From: an uncultured Bacilli bacterium
GTDB taxonomy: Bacteria; Bacillota_I; Bacilli_A; RF39; UBA660
Reading direction: 5' to 3'
Assembly: GCA_934098345.1 (NCBI GenBank)
Contig: CAKONX010000027.1
Location: 1-14,769 of the forward strand
DNA: 14,769 nucleotides
A program made the position numbers and the translations under genes. This document shows positions 13,873 through 14,769 of the stretch, piece after piece; position 1 is the first letter of the stretch, and each line of letters starts with the position of its first letter. The notes under the pieces were generated by a model. That model searched no databases, was not told the origin of the DNA, and saw only the letters and a list, made by a program, of their open reading frames with translations.

Positions 13873-14685
13873 ATGTTTTTAGATTTAATTAGTAGTGAAA
13901 ATTATAAGAAATTAAACATTTTAGATCAATAAAGAATTGTTCTAACTTTTTTTTACGCTGAAAATTTTTATAAATTATCAGTTTCTGAAATAATAATTTT
14001 ACTACAAGAATTTGAAAGAATTAAATCTATTATTGATAATCGTGAAGAATTTGGAATAGAAATAGAAGAATCTAAAGAAATGTTATTTGATGCTGCAGTA
14101 TCTATTTCTAAAAATACTATATATTTTAGTGAAACTCTTATAAAAGATGGTAAACAAAGAAACCAAAACAATCATGGTAAAATGGAATATAAAGATATTG
14201 AATTTTTAAATTTATTTTTACTTGACTGCCTTTTACATGAAGAGTTTCATATATCTACATTTTATGCATTGGAGCAAGGTCTATTAAGCTCTTATAGAGA
14301 ACTTAAAGAATTACATATGTATACAATAGTAAATGGAATCATTAATAGTGCTATTCAACAAAAGAATATTAATAATAGTTTTTATAAATATGTAATGGAT
14401 CCAAGAGAATATTATGCATTTAAATATGCTTATGATTTTGTTAGAAAATTAATGAGTACGGATGTAAATAGTTTAAGATATATAAAATCTGTTTATGATA
14501 TGAGAGAAAAAGTAGAAGAGTCTTATAGAAATTGTTCGAAGGAAGCTTTAGATTATGAAACTATATATCCTAAACTTCTATTTGAATATATTCTAAAATA
14601 TTCAAAATATACTGGTTATAGTTGTGAAGAGATAATAAAGGATCTTGCTCATTCAAAATCTTTAAGTTTGGATTTAAAAAAATAA
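13873..14685 (+). pseudogene. HExxH zincin-like protein gene broken by an early in-frame stop
   Basis: An ATG at 13873 opens a frame that stops after 19 codons at TAA 13930-13932. The same frame then runs on without interruption to 14685. The bases right after the stop read as good protein (RIVLTFFYAENFYKLSVSEI), so one nonsense change in a gene of about 270 residues is the simplest reading. No ATG, GTG or TTG occurs between the stop and 14080. From 14080 a 201-residue product could still be made, but with only a weak ribosome site. The motif LHEEFH (residues 52-57 from 14080) is an HExxH zinc site, and Glu110 in DPREYYAFKYA could be the third ligand, as in gluzincin-type peptidases. I do not know the exact family. 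The true start is uncertain because the 13873 ATG also has a poor ribosome site. An insertion sequence begins 15 bases after the gene. Confidence 0.6.
13921..13954 (+). terminator. Possible terminator-like hairpin spanning the premature stop
   Basis: TTAGATCAAT / ATTGTTCTAA pair in a 10-position stem with one T-T mismatch and a five-base loop. After one C comes a T8 run. The in-frame TAA (13930-13932) begins in the stem and runs into the loop. It may end transcription of the coiled-coil gene or be an AT-rich coincidence inside the broken gene. Confidence 0.4.
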
Positions 14686-14700
14686 GTACATAAACTGATA

Positions 14701-14769
14701 TGAACCCCGTTTCTTGGACAAAATAGAAACGAGGTTTTTATATGTCAAAATTAAGTTATGAAGACAAAA
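14701..14769 (+). mobile_element. Left end of an IS3-family (IS150-like) insertion sequence, cut by the window edge
   Basis: The end starts with TGAACCCCG and carries TTGGACA at 14714-14720, both typical of IS150-type terminal repeats. An imperfect inverted repeat inside it (14703-14714 with 14725-14736, one mismatch, then a T run) could block read-through from outside. The transposase start follows at 14742. Direct repeats cannot be judged because the right end is outside the window. Confidence 0.78.
14742..14769 (+). CDS. IS3-family transposase OrfA, first nine codons only
   Basis: Only MSKLSYEDK is visible before the window ends. This start matches the N-terminus of helix-turn-helix OrfA proteins of IS150-like elements, in which (M)xKLxYEDK precedes the first helix. 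Its position 41 bases inside a typical IS end supports the call. The ribosome site GAGG (14731-14734) lies within the terminal hairpin, so initiation may be weak unless the hairpin opens. Confidence 0.72.

Noticed and set aside
13841..13946. Long-range inverted repeat GTTAGAA (13841-13847) and TTCTAAC (13940-13946)
   Set aside because: Seven-base arms almost 100 bases apart are expected by chance in DNA this rich in A and T. The local hairpin at 13921-13945 competes for the same bases.
1..14769. tRNA, rRNA, CRISPR arrays or Mycoplasma-type code
   Set aside because: No cloverleaf, rRNA-like GC-richer stretch or regularly spaced repeats were seen. TGA acts as stop and the tryptophan codons checked are TGG, so the standard code applies.

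Overview
This window is AT-rich, with GC well under a third by eye. It is tightly packed, and every gene I can support lies on the + strand. The standard code is in use: the two-component genes end in TGA, and the tryptophan codons I checked (in the MBOAT gene) are TGG. Strong AGGAGG-type ribosome sites, extended -10 promoters, intrinsic terminators and a Bce-type module point to a low-GC Bacillota, probably a small-genome gut-type Bacilli or Erysipelotrichia-like bacterium. I cannot name a species.

Layout. (1) Positions 2-3485 hold the 3' end of an operon for cell-surface acylation: a 5'-truncated fold-III PLP decarboxylase, a DltC-like carrier protein, an AlgI/DltB-type MBOAT acyltransferase and a membrane-anchored SGNH (DltD/AlgJ-like) protein. 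The operon closes with a terminator. The decarboxylase suggests that the group carried by the carrier protein may not be plain D-alanine. A BtrK-like step (Glu-ACP to GABA-ACP, as in butirosin synthesis) is the most interesting reading. (2) Positions 3578-4659 hold an Hpt protein and a response regulator with an unrecognised N-terminal domain, with no kinase beside them. (3) Positions 4712-7200 hold single-gene units: thymidylate kinase, NusB, an unknown soluble protein and an unknown two-TM membrane protein. Most have their own promoter and terminator. (4) Positions 7252-8724 hold an MntP-like manganese exporter followed by a membrane diguanylate cyclase lacking the inhibitory I-site. (5) Positions 8765-13283 hold a complete Bce-type antimicrobial-peptide module: response regulator, intramembrane-sensing kinase, ABC ATPase and 10-TM permease. 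A palindrome matching the BceR-family operator consensus lies between the kinase and the transporter genes. (6) Positions 13398-13814 hold a charged coiled-coil protein of unknown role. (7) Positions 13873-14685 hold an HExxH zincin-like gene whose frame is broken by an early in-frame TAA. (8) From 14701 the left end of an IS3-family (IS150-like) insertion sequence runs off the window.

The main themes are surface modification and envelope-stress sensing. In staphylococci a Bce-type system (GraRS/VraFG) controls dlt. The operon promoter lies upstream of this window, so that link cannot be tested here. A second pattern is that the stop codon lies inside the terminator hairpin at every terminated gene.
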